Shown here one piece after another: positions 25,540-37,325 of a stretch of DNA of 64,000 bases. The first letter of the stretch is position 1. Every line of letters begins with the position of its first letter. Both the position numbers and the translations under genes were made by a program. Source of the stretch: Sipunculus nudus (taxonomy: Eukaryota > Annelida > Sipuncula > Golfingiida > Sipunculidae); contig CM049312.1 in NCBI GenBank assembly GCA_026874595.1, positions 29,751,456 to 29,815,455 of the forward strand, read 5' to 3'. The notes below the pieces were generated by a model. The model was not told the origin of the DNA. It searched no databases and saw only the letters and a list, made by a program, of their open reading frames with translations.

Positions 25540-27381
25540 TTGTTCACGAATTGACAAGAATATGAGAACTCGATTCGGAATTCCCATTATGTTGGTGTAT
25601 ATACATTTGTCAGGTGGTATTATGTTTGTATCGCCATTGGTTGTTTGGTTTGTCTGTCGGCATCTCTACTAAAAAAGCTGCAAAGGGATTGGTGAAATTT
25701 TATGGAGGTTAAGGTAATGCCCAGGGAGCAATCCACTATATTTTGGATGTAATCAGGATCACCGTTATGTTTTTATTTTTAATCATCACTTACGATATGT
25801 CTTCATATATCAAAGGTTGATGTTAAAGTCTTGAAATATCGTCAGTGCCAGCAAGCACGTGCTTTAATTTGTTTTTGATCTATGATGTCGCGTCAACGGA
25901 TAAAACACAACACCATAGATTAAAAAGTTTCGCAAAGTGTCATCTTGTTAAACGGTCAAGTACTCCAGTTTGGTAATGTTTTATTGGTGCAATTGATAGA
26001 GGTGCTATATATCTGCCGAAGCGATCTCAGTTTTAATTTCTATACGAAACTGCGTGAAAGCATGCCATGTTGGGTGCCAATTAAGGTACATACCGGTAGT
26101 TATCCTTGACACTGTACCTGAAAAGTTAAAAGGCCAAACATTGTAATTTGCTTTGGGCAAAATAGTTCCGTCCCACCTAAGGGTTGCATTTCCGTTTTAG
26201 GTGATAATTATATTAAATGCTAATTTTTCCTTTTAGCAATAGATGATGAAATGTTTTATCCAAAGTATTAAATAATACTTTGCAACTTTCCGGACGTTTC
26301 CTCGACCATTATGATAGCGTCTTTTAGCTGACCATGTATTTCTTTCATATCTATGGTTTACCAAGTAATACCATCATTTATCCAAATTAACATCTATCCA
26401 AAGATGTCCTTTAACCTATCACTATAGTCAACTTGTTGAAAAGAAAGTAGATTGTTATCTCAGATATTAAATTGTTTCGCTCAATTTATTTGCAAGTTTT
26501 TATATAAAAACTGGAGTATCTGGTTGAGTGAATGACAGGTAATCAGGTAAAATAAACGGAATTTGTAAATAAATATCTCCAAAAACCGATGAATGGGTTC
26601 CCCTTAGTCGGACGGACTATGGAAATAATTTTATATATGTTACCAAAGCGGCAGAACAGCTCGGATCTGTTTATTGATGTGCATGCATGGTCAAAAACCC
26701 TAAATCTCTATCAACCTACGCTTAAGCAAGAGCAAATGAAAATAAAAGTCAGCCATGCCCATTTTGTGTCTCTGAGCGTCTATGGTTTAAAACCCATGCC
26801 TTGTCATTTTCCAGCCGGGGACTTAGGTTAAAATCGACATCACTGTTTGAAATACAGGTTACGATCGGCAGGTCATAGGTCACGTAGGAGCCGTTTGGTA
26901 CATTGCGTGGTGGTAGTGAGTGAGTGTATACTAGCTTTGTGTATATATGTAAATGGGAGGGCCTATGCATGGTACAATGAACATAATGAATTTACCTAAA
27001 GTTCGCCTTAAGGTTCAAGGCTGCACAAACTCACTGTATATTTACACATTCAATTTTCCCTTCACATCGTACGGTTTTCATCACTCGTTTACAACAGCAG
27101 GAGTGTTGTACATAATAGTGAATGAATAGAGAACTAAGTTAGGTAGTTAAGGTATGGGAATCGGTTTTCATTGCACATTAAGTTGATATCAATGAGATGC
27201 AAGTGTCAGAACAGTGATCCTATATCTAGAGTGGTTAGTGATATGCAGATGGGCCATCACCAAGTTCAAACGGAGTGAAATGATACATGTATAAGTAGGA
27301 GCTCTCTGCTTGTCCAGCGCCGATTTGTCTGTATCCTTATTCAGGTGAGATAAATGAACCTGTATCATATAACTGTATATA

Positions 27382-27427
<46 letters not shown>

Positions 27428-28130
27428 GTATATATATATATTATTCAAGAGGGGGGGGGGGCAGACCGTTACAAAACTTTTAAGTTAACTTTTAAGATTG
27501 CATTTATTGTTTCAGATTGGTTATGAACAGAGTTTTCATTTCCTTTTACCAGCCGAACTTGGATTTGTGTATATCATAAGCAAGTGCCTGCATGGGCCAA
27601 GGGTTTCAAAGGTCGCGAGGCGCGCAAACGTAGGTAGCGAACTGCTCCTAAATGGCATTTATTTATCTGTCATGTAAACAAAAATATATGTTTGTGTATA
27701 ATTAAATGAAAGAAGCCAAAAGCAAGATGAAGTCATTTACTCTGATAGTAGCGACTAAGCGGGAACCCTGAACTGTCGAATCACCTGTTTCAAAGGAAAA
27801 ATCACAAATACACGTCATCCGACGTAAACCTTTCATTACATCCTTCTACAATGAGCACAGGAAAAGCATATTAAAGGTGTATTGAACCTAAACAAATAAC
27901 AGAGGTGTAATAATCGATTGTCAGTCATTAGTAAATATCGACAGGATTACCGTATATTCACAACATTGTCGGCGTTTCACTTCTGTAAAGTATGTTGAAT
28001 GAAAGAATTTGTGAATAATCATGTTTGTTTGTTTGAGAAAATAATATCTCAATCAGGTTTATGTACACCATTTTCCATGCTAAAGAGGCGTGGTAATAAA
28101 TATTTCATGAAATATACGCGAATCGGAGTT
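25539..28130. other. Intergenic, no gene recognised
   Basis: No exon-like sequence with matching splice sites. Contains (TA)n at about 27388-27440 and an 11-base G run at 27451-27461. Confidence 0.4.
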
Positions 28131-28135
28131 TTGCA

Positions 28136-28340
28136 TAGCTTGTGAGGGTATACAGCGTATCGGACTTCGAACCAGGAGATCTCGAGTTCATACACCCCGC
28201 CAGCTCCTCAAAGGCAAAATTGTGGTCTCTCGATATGGCACTTCAGAATTCGCTTTAGTGTCTTAACAACCGGTTATGACTTCTAGATAATAACTTGCAT
28301 CGTGCATATAAAACCTGAGATCAATAAGGCTTACTAATAG
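28136..28340 (+). mobile_element. tRNA-derived SINE
   Basis: 28136-28205 has a tRNA-like head: a box A-like GCTTGTGAGGGTATACAGCG and a box B-like CGAGTTCATACACC about 35 bases apart. It is followed by a non-tRNA body of about 130 bases. It lacks a tRNA cloverleaf and CCA-ready acceptor pairing, so it is not a tRNA gene. Confidence 0.45.
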
Positions 28341-28694
28341 CACATCATTCATATCGATACTTAACGTCATCCTCACTCTATATAGACAGTGTCACCAACA
28401 GACAATGGCCACTCCTTAAAAAAATGTATCATTGACACAATTGTATTACCAGGTCAGGTCATGTTGAATGGAAGCCTAGAATAATTATATATGGTTAGGG
28501 AAACGTAGTTAGTAATCTTCAATAATGTTGAGTTCATTTTTATCATTAGTTGTGTTGATTAGCAGATCGGTTTGTTTATGTATCAAGTATTGGAACATAC
28601 TGACTTCGGATTGTTTTGATTAGCTGACAGAAGATTCTGAAGGTCTAGATGCTTCTAGGCGGCTTAGCTGGTGATTTCAATGTACATTAAGATG

Positions 28695-28709
28695 GTTCGA
28701 GAACGTTCG
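28695..28709 (+). promoter_or_regulatory. Heat-shock element (three alternating units)
   Basis: The sequence GTTCGAGAACGTTCG fits nTTCnnGAAnnTTCn exactly, the HSF1 consensus. A partial second element (AGAAGATTCTGAAG) lies near 28629-28642. It stands 13 bases upstream of a TATA box. Confidence 0.5.
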
Positions 28710-28721
28710 TCGTAGTCCTGA

Positions 28722-28729
28722 TATAAAAG
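28722..28729 (+). promoter_or_regulatory. TATA box, candidate promoter of the choline transporter
   Basis: TATAAAAG followed by a GC-rich CCGGG. Transcription would be expected to start near 28750, giving a leader of about 240 bases up to a donor at 28995. An alternative is that this is the promoter of a solo LTR: an AATAAA at about 28999-29004, followed by a GT-rich stretch, would serve as its polyadenylation site. Confidence 0.45.
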
Positions 28730-28749
28730 CCGGGTTAATCAGCCGAGAT

Positions 28750-28994
28750 GTGTCTTTGCAACAAGACGTGTTGTGAGATGTAGATTCGCGCCAGTGGTGT
28801 GTTAATTCAAGTTACGCGTTAAGACGATTATTGATCAAAGGAGATGGTGTTTATTTAGCCGAGGAGGGCGTTGGAATTTCTGTATTTGTGAAGTTAGAGC
28901 AAGTAAACGGTGGGCGAGAGCCAAAGAACTGTTGAAGAAGTGTAATGTGAGATTAGAGTCAGTCTAGGGCAGTGAAGGCCAACTCTAGGACTTG
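28750..28994 (+). other. SLC5A7: Putative 5' noncoding exon of the choline transporter
   Basis: Ends at a consensus donor (ACTTG|GTAAGA). The next acceptor is TTTTCCTCTGTTGCAG at 29183, giving a short intron of 189 bases. Its 5' end is inferred only from the TATA position. Confidence 0.4.
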
Positions 28995-29195
28995 GTAAGA
29001 ATAAACGTGTTTTGTTCTACCCTAGACGTCAAGTGATTTTCTGGACTATTGCGTGAAAGTTTCCGAGAAAAATATTTCCGCTGCGTGTTTTGTATGACAA
29101 TAGTTATTTTATGTTCTTGTATATAATCGAACATGTTATAATTTATATGTTTAATATCGGACTTGTGTTTTCCTCTGTTGCAGGTGTTGCTCTGT

Positions 29196-29228
29196 ATGTT
29201 AGGTTTGGGTTTTTGGACGAGTAATTGA
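29196..29228 (+). CDS. Upstream mini-ORF in the choline transporter leader
   Basis: An ATG in the leader exon (29184-29265) opens a 10-codon ORF (MLGLGFWTSN) whose TGA ends two bases before the main ATG at 29231. This arrangement would affect start selection or reinitiation if the leader is transcribed as predicted. Confidence 0.4.
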   Translation: MLGLGFWTSN

Positions 29229-29230
29229 AA

Positions 29231-29265
29231 ATGACTAATAATACTACAGACGGCTCCCAACAAGG
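29231..29265 (+). CDS. SLC5A7: SLC5A7 coding exon 1
   Basis: Encodes [11 protein letters not shown] plus two bases; the donor is GG|GTAAGT. The hydrophilic N-terminus contains N-x-T sites, consistent with an extracellular N-terminus. Confidence 0.8.
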
Positions 29266-30809
29266 GTAAGTACACGCACACGAGATACAGGGGCTTGTAC
29301 AGATAGGTATACAGATAAACAATAAACAGATACTTCCTTGCAACGTACCCTTCACACATGCTATAAGCAGAGATAGAGAGCAGAATTAAGTCGTCTCACA
29401 AACCTAATTTGTTTTTATATATTTGAAGACACACACACACACACACATACACACAAACCAAATATAACCCCTTTTTGGTTTGAGACAGATCCAACCACGG
29501 TATTGACCCTTTATTTTTAGGGAGGGTAGACCTGTGAACATCCCTGGTATCATCTCAATCATTGTGTTTTACCTGGTCATCCTGGTGATCGGGATCTTTG
29601 CCTCATGGAAGACGAAATCCTATAAGAAGAAAAAGACAGAGGACGTCTTTCTGGCCGGGAGGAACATCGGGCTGTTTGTCGGCGTCTTCACCATGACAGG
29701 TAACGTCATTGTTTGTCGGTGTCTTCACCATGACAGTAAACGTCATTGTTTGTCGGCGTCTTTCGCATGACAGGAAACGTCACTTTTGTCGGCGTCTTTA
29801 TCATTAACAGGTAACGTCACTGTTTGTCGACGTCTTTGCCATGACAGGTAACGTCACTGTTTGTCGGCGTTTACACCATTACAGGCAACGTCCCTGGTCT
29901 AAGGCGTCTTTAGTATGACAGGTAACGTCACTGTTTGTTGGCGTTTTAAGCATGACAGGTAACGTCACTGTTTGTCGCCGTCTTCACCATGTCAGGTAAA
30001 GTCACTGTTTGTCGCCGTCTTTACAATGACAGGTAACGTCACTGTTTGTCGGCGTCCTTACCATGACAGGTAACGTCACTGTTTGTCGGCGTAACGTCAC
30101 TGTTTGTTGGCGTCTTTACCATGACCAGTAACGTCACTGTTTGTCGGCGTCTTTACCATTACAGGTAACGTCACTGTTTGTCGGCGTCCTCGCCATGACA
30201 GGTAAAGTCACTGTTTTCGGCGTCTTCGCCATGACAGGTAATGTCACTGTTTGTCAGCGTTTTCCCCATGACAGGTGAGGTCACTGTTTTTCAGCGTAAC
30301 GTCTCAGCTTGACGGCTAACGTCGCTGTTTGTTGGCGTCTTTACTATGACAGTTTCGTTTGACTTATTGTTGGCGTGACATCAGTGTTTTCGGCGTAACG
30401 TCACTGCTTGTCGGCGTCTTTACTATTACAGGTTTCTGTTTAACTGTTTCGTGACGTGACATAGATCAGTGTTTCGGCGTAACGTCACTGCTTGTCGACG
30501 TTACGTCACCGTTTTTCGGCGTAACGTCACTGTTTTTTCGGCGTCTTTTCTATTATAGGTAACGTCATTGGCATCTTTACCATATGCTCCCGAGGCAGTG
30601 AAAATTTTACGCTTCTAAAGAAGCTTCTGATGTATAGGTAGTATAGGCCTATAGGTAAAGCGCTGTGTAAAGAGCGTATCTTTATCATGAGAGGTAACGT
30701 CACTATTGACAGTTGACGTCAGTGTGTCGGTGTCTTTACCATGATTACAACCACTGTATGATTCGTGTTATTAACATTCATTCATTGTTACTGTAGAGGT
30801 TTCTGAGTT

Positions 30810-30862
<53 letters not shown>

Positions 30863-33210
30863 CGAAGCCGCTTGATTGCAAGAGGCTTTTGTCAAGCTAA
30901 TTTGTTGCAATTAACCGAAGTTGCTTTTAGGCGAAGTTCAACGTCTACCATGTGTAAGGGAAAGCCGAATGATCGATTTGACCGCCGAATATTTAATTAA
31001 TATAGCATTTGTTTTGTAAAACTTTTCGTATTGTGATAAAGAGAAAAAAAAAACACCAGTATTAGATAACTTTTATTAAAAAAATATATATAAAAGAGTA
31101 CACATAGATAGAGTTATTAAAGATCACATATATTAACAAAGGCAATACACTTCATATACCAAAAAATATACATAATATGCAAAATGTCCGATGTAATTTA
31201 CATCATGTTAACACCTAAAGAGCACTGTGATTGCTTCTGTTTTGCTTGCCACTCATGATTGAATAGTAACATGGTTCCAAATTTGCTGGTCTTTTATAGA
31301 AGAGAGGTTTTGACAAGACATGATGAACATAAGGGGTTAACAATGTAAGTTTATAAAAGAGCCTTCGACAATTCCATTATTAGTATCATCAAAGGATCAT
31401 ACCATGGGACAGCTAGCACACCAAGTTTTTTTTTAAAAAAACTATCACACAAAGTTTGTCTGACAAACAAACTCAAGCTAATTAACAGTTGTAATCGTGA
31501 TCAAGGTGTTTAATATGCGTGACGTATTTTTAACCTACCATTGTTAACCCACTTCAAAGAGATCTGTGCTGTGACCGTGTCGAACTGCAGCACCGAGCAC
31601 AGGGTAATTAAGGTCCTTTGTACATATATGCACCTGCAGTTATCACAGTGGCTACTTTTGAAGTTCTCGTCTATGACCATTATTGGGATATCACAAACAC
31701 AACTCACCGACTCATTGAAGTACTTGCATTACACGTGAGTTTTCTACCTTTCTGCCCATATTTTCCCTTGCGTTAATCGGAAGTTTTCCATTATGAGGCT
31801 TCCGATTATGCGGCGCGTTTTTATGTGATAACACATAGGAAATGGTTTTGGTTTTCAGAATTTCTTGTCAATTTTCTATTAACCGACTTGCAAAAAGTGC
31901 CGTCTTCTGTATAAACAGTGAAACCTGTCTAAAGCGGACAGCCAAGGGACTCAATCATTTTGCCCTTAATAGTTAGGTGTCCTTATTAGTCAGGTTGACC
32001 TTGGTTGATAACTGAGGGATTATAAATAAAGACAACGAACAGCTGCAAGAACGTGTTTATTGTATTATATCAGGTTTCATGTACATGTACAACATATTCA
32101 TGCACACATCATGCATTCAATAGTCATATACAAACTGTGATTATTTTTTCTTATCTCAAGTAGTAAACAATATGAGGAGAAAGGTCTATAAAATCATCCG
32201 TAAAAACAACGTTCATAAATTCTTCTGCAAGTGCGCGTACGCTCATTTTCGCGGATTCACTCAGTCCAATAAGCTCGACTTTTTCAATTAGCGTAAGCTC
32301 CCGACTGAAGTACGGGTGGTGCCACCTGGCGGCATTGTCTAAACTATTCTGTTCAGCTGCCCAAAGGCGATAATCTCGAAGATAATGACGACGTTGATAA
32401 TGCGAAGATTGTAATGGCTACGAACCTCGGAACATTCGTTTTTTTAGGTGAATGTAGCTTTAGCCTTAAATAAACTTTCTTTGACGATGGTTGTTTGGTT
32501 TGAGTTGCTTTGTGTTGATGACACCCGAGATTAAACGAACCCCGAGGAGCTTGTGCACGGCGCCACGATACGCTTAAATACGGAGCGAGCACATGGTTGA
32601 CACTAAGCAGATCAGTTTGAGATTCACTGAGCAAAACTAATTAATTTATATCAAACAGCCTGCCACAACAAAGTGGCTAGTTTACAGTTAGATATTGCGT
32701 GGTGAAATCAGGAACGCACGGGTAATCGGCAGCCGTTTAATCATTTATGACCCCGCGGTCGAGCGAATAATATGCAGCTTCGCAAGGTGTGAATGATCAG
32801 CCGTGAAAAAAGTGACAGGAAGTTTACCGCTTCATCCGTGCAGTGTTTATCCTATGAGCACATCACACCGTGACATGAACACCTACACGCATTAAGATAA
32901 CAACTGTGGATTGCTAAATCTTTTATGTTTAAGTCCCGGGAACAACAGTAACGGGACCCTGTGATGTTGTCCGGGGCGAGTGATCAGTGTCAGCCGGAGA
33001 TGGCGTATCGTGTCCGTATTTGTCATGTTCATTTACACTTAGAATGTTAGTTTGAGTTGAAATCCGCTGTCCGCAGTAGTGAGGTGTCCGCCTTATAGAG
33101 GTTCCGCTTATACATAACATATAGGGAATTTTGAAGGGACTTCACTATATTGTCCGTTATAGCCAGTTGTCCGTCTAAGTGAGGTGTCCGTTAGACCAGT
33201 TTTCACTGTA

Positions 33211-33251
<41 letters not shown>

Positions 33252-33270
33252 ATGAAATGATAATAATATG

Positions 33271-33314
<44 letters not shown>

Positions 33315-36300
33315 TGCGTGTGTGTGGACTGGACTTTTAGTGGCATTAGTTAAAATTTAAAGGGACATAAACAGAAGCAATATTATGTCTATTCTTTCAG
33401 TAATGATTTACACAAAAGTTTCGAGGCAAAACCATCCCAACACACGATCTCAGTACCTCCCGTTGGGATGTTTAACACCTTTTTTATGGATCTGAGTGTT
33501 TAATAAACAGGGTCCACGTGTATCTGTTACATAACAATAATCTCTCTCTGCTGGATGGACATTACGATCCATGGGCCGAATGTAAACTCACCTGTCGTAA
33601 CAGATTTGTAAGATAAGTCCATGGGCCTCAGCTGAAATGACACGGGAAGCAGAGTGTGACCTCGTGTATCGGGTCTCAGGTCTGAGTCAACGCCACATGC
33701 AATGTCTCAGCCAGCCGGAACATGTATTACATTTTTTGGACCAAGTAAGTGCATCTCCTGATTGACAGGTGTTCTGGCCCGGACGAGTCCTACGCGCTGT
33801 GATTTTGTTCACGCCTGTTTTTAACTCGTTTACAGTGTTAAGACAATGGTTTCAGGGCAATATTTGACAGGTACCAATATATTTCAAAGAAAAGACAACA
33901 TGCTTATTAGGGGATAAGGCCCCTTCAATTATGAACGTCTACGGCGGAAATTCCAGGCTGTTCCAGTTAACTAGAGCCCCAGAGTACCATCATTTCTCTT
34001 CGATTCATTTGATTTTATACGCCCGTCATATGACGGTAAACCCACCGTCCATCCGTCCGTCCGTTAACTTTAGTGTCGCCGCGATATATTTCCGAGGTTT
34101 TGATGGATTTTCACCGAAACTCACCATAACTACTTACCGCCATATTATCTCGTCCGAGTTCGATTATCGGCAAAATCCACTCATATTTAATAAGGTCATG
34201 GGTCACTAAACTAATTTCTGCTGTCGCCGCGATAACTTGCGAAGAATAAGGATTTTGAGGAAACACATCAGAAATGTTACTCAATAAAATATGTCGCCTA
34301 AGTTCGATTTCCAGCAAAATCCACGCATATTTAATGAGGTCAGAGGTCACCACACTTTGGAGGCAATGTGGTGACCTCACAAAAATCCTATGGATTTTCA
34401 TGAAACTCATTATGTATATTTACCAATAGAGTTTCTCACCTGAATCACCTTCTCCTAAAAATTCACGATTTTTAAGGAGGTCAGAGGTAACCAGATACAC
34501 GACGGGCGTATTATGCACGTTTGTGGTGCTCTTGTTAGTCTGTTGTAACATGTTTCATGTATTTTAATTTAAAAAAGAAAATTAAATATAATTAATTTTA
34601 ATTCTAATTATAAATTAATTTTAATGAAATTAGTATTAATTCAATTTATTTTGTTTTACCAATAGCAACCTGGGTGGGAGGAGGTTACATTAATGGAACA
34701 GCGGAGTTCGTTTACACCCCCGGGTACGGCTTGGTATGGACCCAGGCTCCCATCGGCTATGGTATCAGTTTGGTGTTGGGTAAGTATAAAATTAAATATG
34801 TATAGAATGTAAAGGCGAGATAAGGTAGTCTTTTATGTATTCTTTGGTCTGCATCGTATTGCTTTATTATCCTTAATGTATGTATATAATAGTCTTAGGT
34901 AATACTTGTGTTGTCTTGACCTGATTTTGCATATACATGTAGTTCAGTATATTACTTTCTGTTTGTTGTCTGTAGATTTACCATCTTCGCTTAATATATT
35001 GTATCGTTCATATACCTTTCAGTTGGATATACTGGTTTGTCAACAGCACACAAAAAATTCCCTGTATATTTTATGGGCTTAATATATAAATCTTACAAAT
35101 AACGGAATAACCTTATAACCTTAAAAGAGAATAATCAGGAGCAATATTATCCCTATTCTTTTGCACTATCAGTTCAGTTTTGCTTTTTACTAAAGTTTCC
35201 TCTGCAAAACCGTCCCAGCACACAGTCTCAGTACCACGCTGTTCAACACCTTGTTACGGCTCTGCGTGTTGGTGAATACGGTCCACATGTGTCTGTTTAC
35301 CATTATGAGCCGCAGCATGCGATTTTTCAGCCAGAAGGAAAATGTATTACATTTTTTGGGCCAAGTCAGTCCGTTCATCTCCTGATTGACACGTGTTGTG
35401 GCCCGGGCGATGCGCGCACTACTTTTATGTTGACACCTGTTTTTATACGCCCATCATATGACGGGAGTATTATGGTATACCCACCGTCCCTGTCGCCCCG
35501 ATAACTTACGGGGCTTTGACGGATTTTCACGAAATTCACCATAACAAAACACCAACAGATTATTTTGCCCGAGTTCGATTATGGGCAACATTCACGCATA
35601 TTTAATAAGGTAACGGGCCAGTTAGTGTCGCCGCGATTACTTACGAAGAATATGAAGGATTTTGATAAAACTCATCAGAAATATTAATCAATAAAAATAT
35701 CTAAAAAAAAGTTCGCTTTCCAGCAAAATCGAAGTATATTTAATGTGGTCAGAGGTCATCGCACTTTCGAGGCATCATGGTGACTTAGCAAAAATCCTAT
35801 GGATTTTCATGAAATTCATTTACATATTTACCAATTAAGTTTGGACCTGCCCCAACTCAAGAGCGGGAAATATGCAAAGGGTTTTTGTTTACCAAATGGA
35901 GACTGCCGTCTCGCAATATGATATGCTACTAAACTATAGCAGACCTTCCTATTGCTATGCGCACTCTTAATTTTACAACGGAGGACTCTTATTTGCTGTG
36001 TATGATGTAACGTTACTGTGGTAGATCTTCTAACCTCTATTCATTCATTATGTACCACAGGGGGACTACTATTCGCTAAGAAGATGAGAGAGGCTGGATA
36101 CATCACAATGCTGGACCCCCTACAAGAGAGATACGGGCGGGTGATGGCAGGGTTCCTGTATCTCCCGGCTTTAACAGGAGAAGTGTTTTGGTCCGCAGCC
36201 ATCCTATCAGCGCTCGGTAAAGTTCCCATACATGTCCGTTATTTGCCTTCTCGTGACTAGGATAACCAAGACTTCATATTTATTCGAGAAAAAAAATAAA

Positions 36301-37270
36301 ATTAAAATACAAAGACTGAATATTTAGATTTTTTCTCGTACCTTGTAATGTAGAGCGAGTAATACTCTCACATGGGAGAGCTTGGCCTAGCATGTGACAT
36401 CCCGGGTTGCCTGTGTTTACCAAACTTAAAAAGAATTGGCTGTTCCCCATAGTCCCTTTTCGTGACATACAGTCCTTAGTCGAAACACATTAAACATAAA
36501 CACAAAGCAAAATGAGCAAAAACTGGATTAATTAGAAAATTACATATAATAATAGCTTACCTTGATTTTGGCTTTTCAACATTGATAATGGATTATAAAC
36601 ATAAACGTATAGTGTACGATTTATATAGGAAATTTAGTCTAATTCATGACGCACTTTCATTCTTCTATTCCAATTAATCCCCTTAAGGACACTGCTCTAA
36701 TACCATCAATAGCAATGCAGTTCTGACCCGATCGAAATGTAAGCACGATATCTTGTGTCATGTAATAAACTAGTCCGCGTGACGGCGAGTATGGGTTTCT
36801 CTGTGTCGCAAATGGAGCACACCTACGATTAGGCACAAAACAGGCATACAAATGAGTCACTGTATCATAAACGAAACACACCCGGTCGCTTGAATTTCTT
36901 TAAAAATGTCCGGATCTGCGAATTAAGAATTTCATAATCTGCTTGGCGATGGACAAAAAAGAAAAAAATTATCAACTGTATTTTACTAAATATAGTATGC
37001 AATAACTAATATCACTACGATTCAGGTCAATTTTGCGAGTGTTTTTAATTTATGTTAATTGTAATGTTTATCAAATGTCTCTGTACTATATTGTCATGTG
37101 TTTCTGTTTCTTTCAGGTGCCAGTCTTGCCGTCATTCTCAATTTGTCTCACGAGATATCCATTGTTATCTCCGCCATTATCGCCATCGTCTATACGTTAC
37201 TAGGAGGACTCTACTCAGTTGCATACACTGACGTTGTACAACTGATATGTATCTTCATCGGGCTCGTAAG

Positions 37271-37325
<55 letters not shown>

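Noticed and set aside
28985-29359. 124-codon minus-strand ORF
   Set aside because: It overlaps the leader and first coding exon of the choline transporter on the opposite strand and has no recognisable features.
29672-30750. CRISPR-like direct repeats
   Set aside because: The repeats are contiguous tandem units without unique spacers, in a eukaryotic intron.
32353-32634. 93-codon minus-strand ORF within the 31916-33208 element as a transposase
   Set aside because: Too short and without DDE or DNA-binding motifs.
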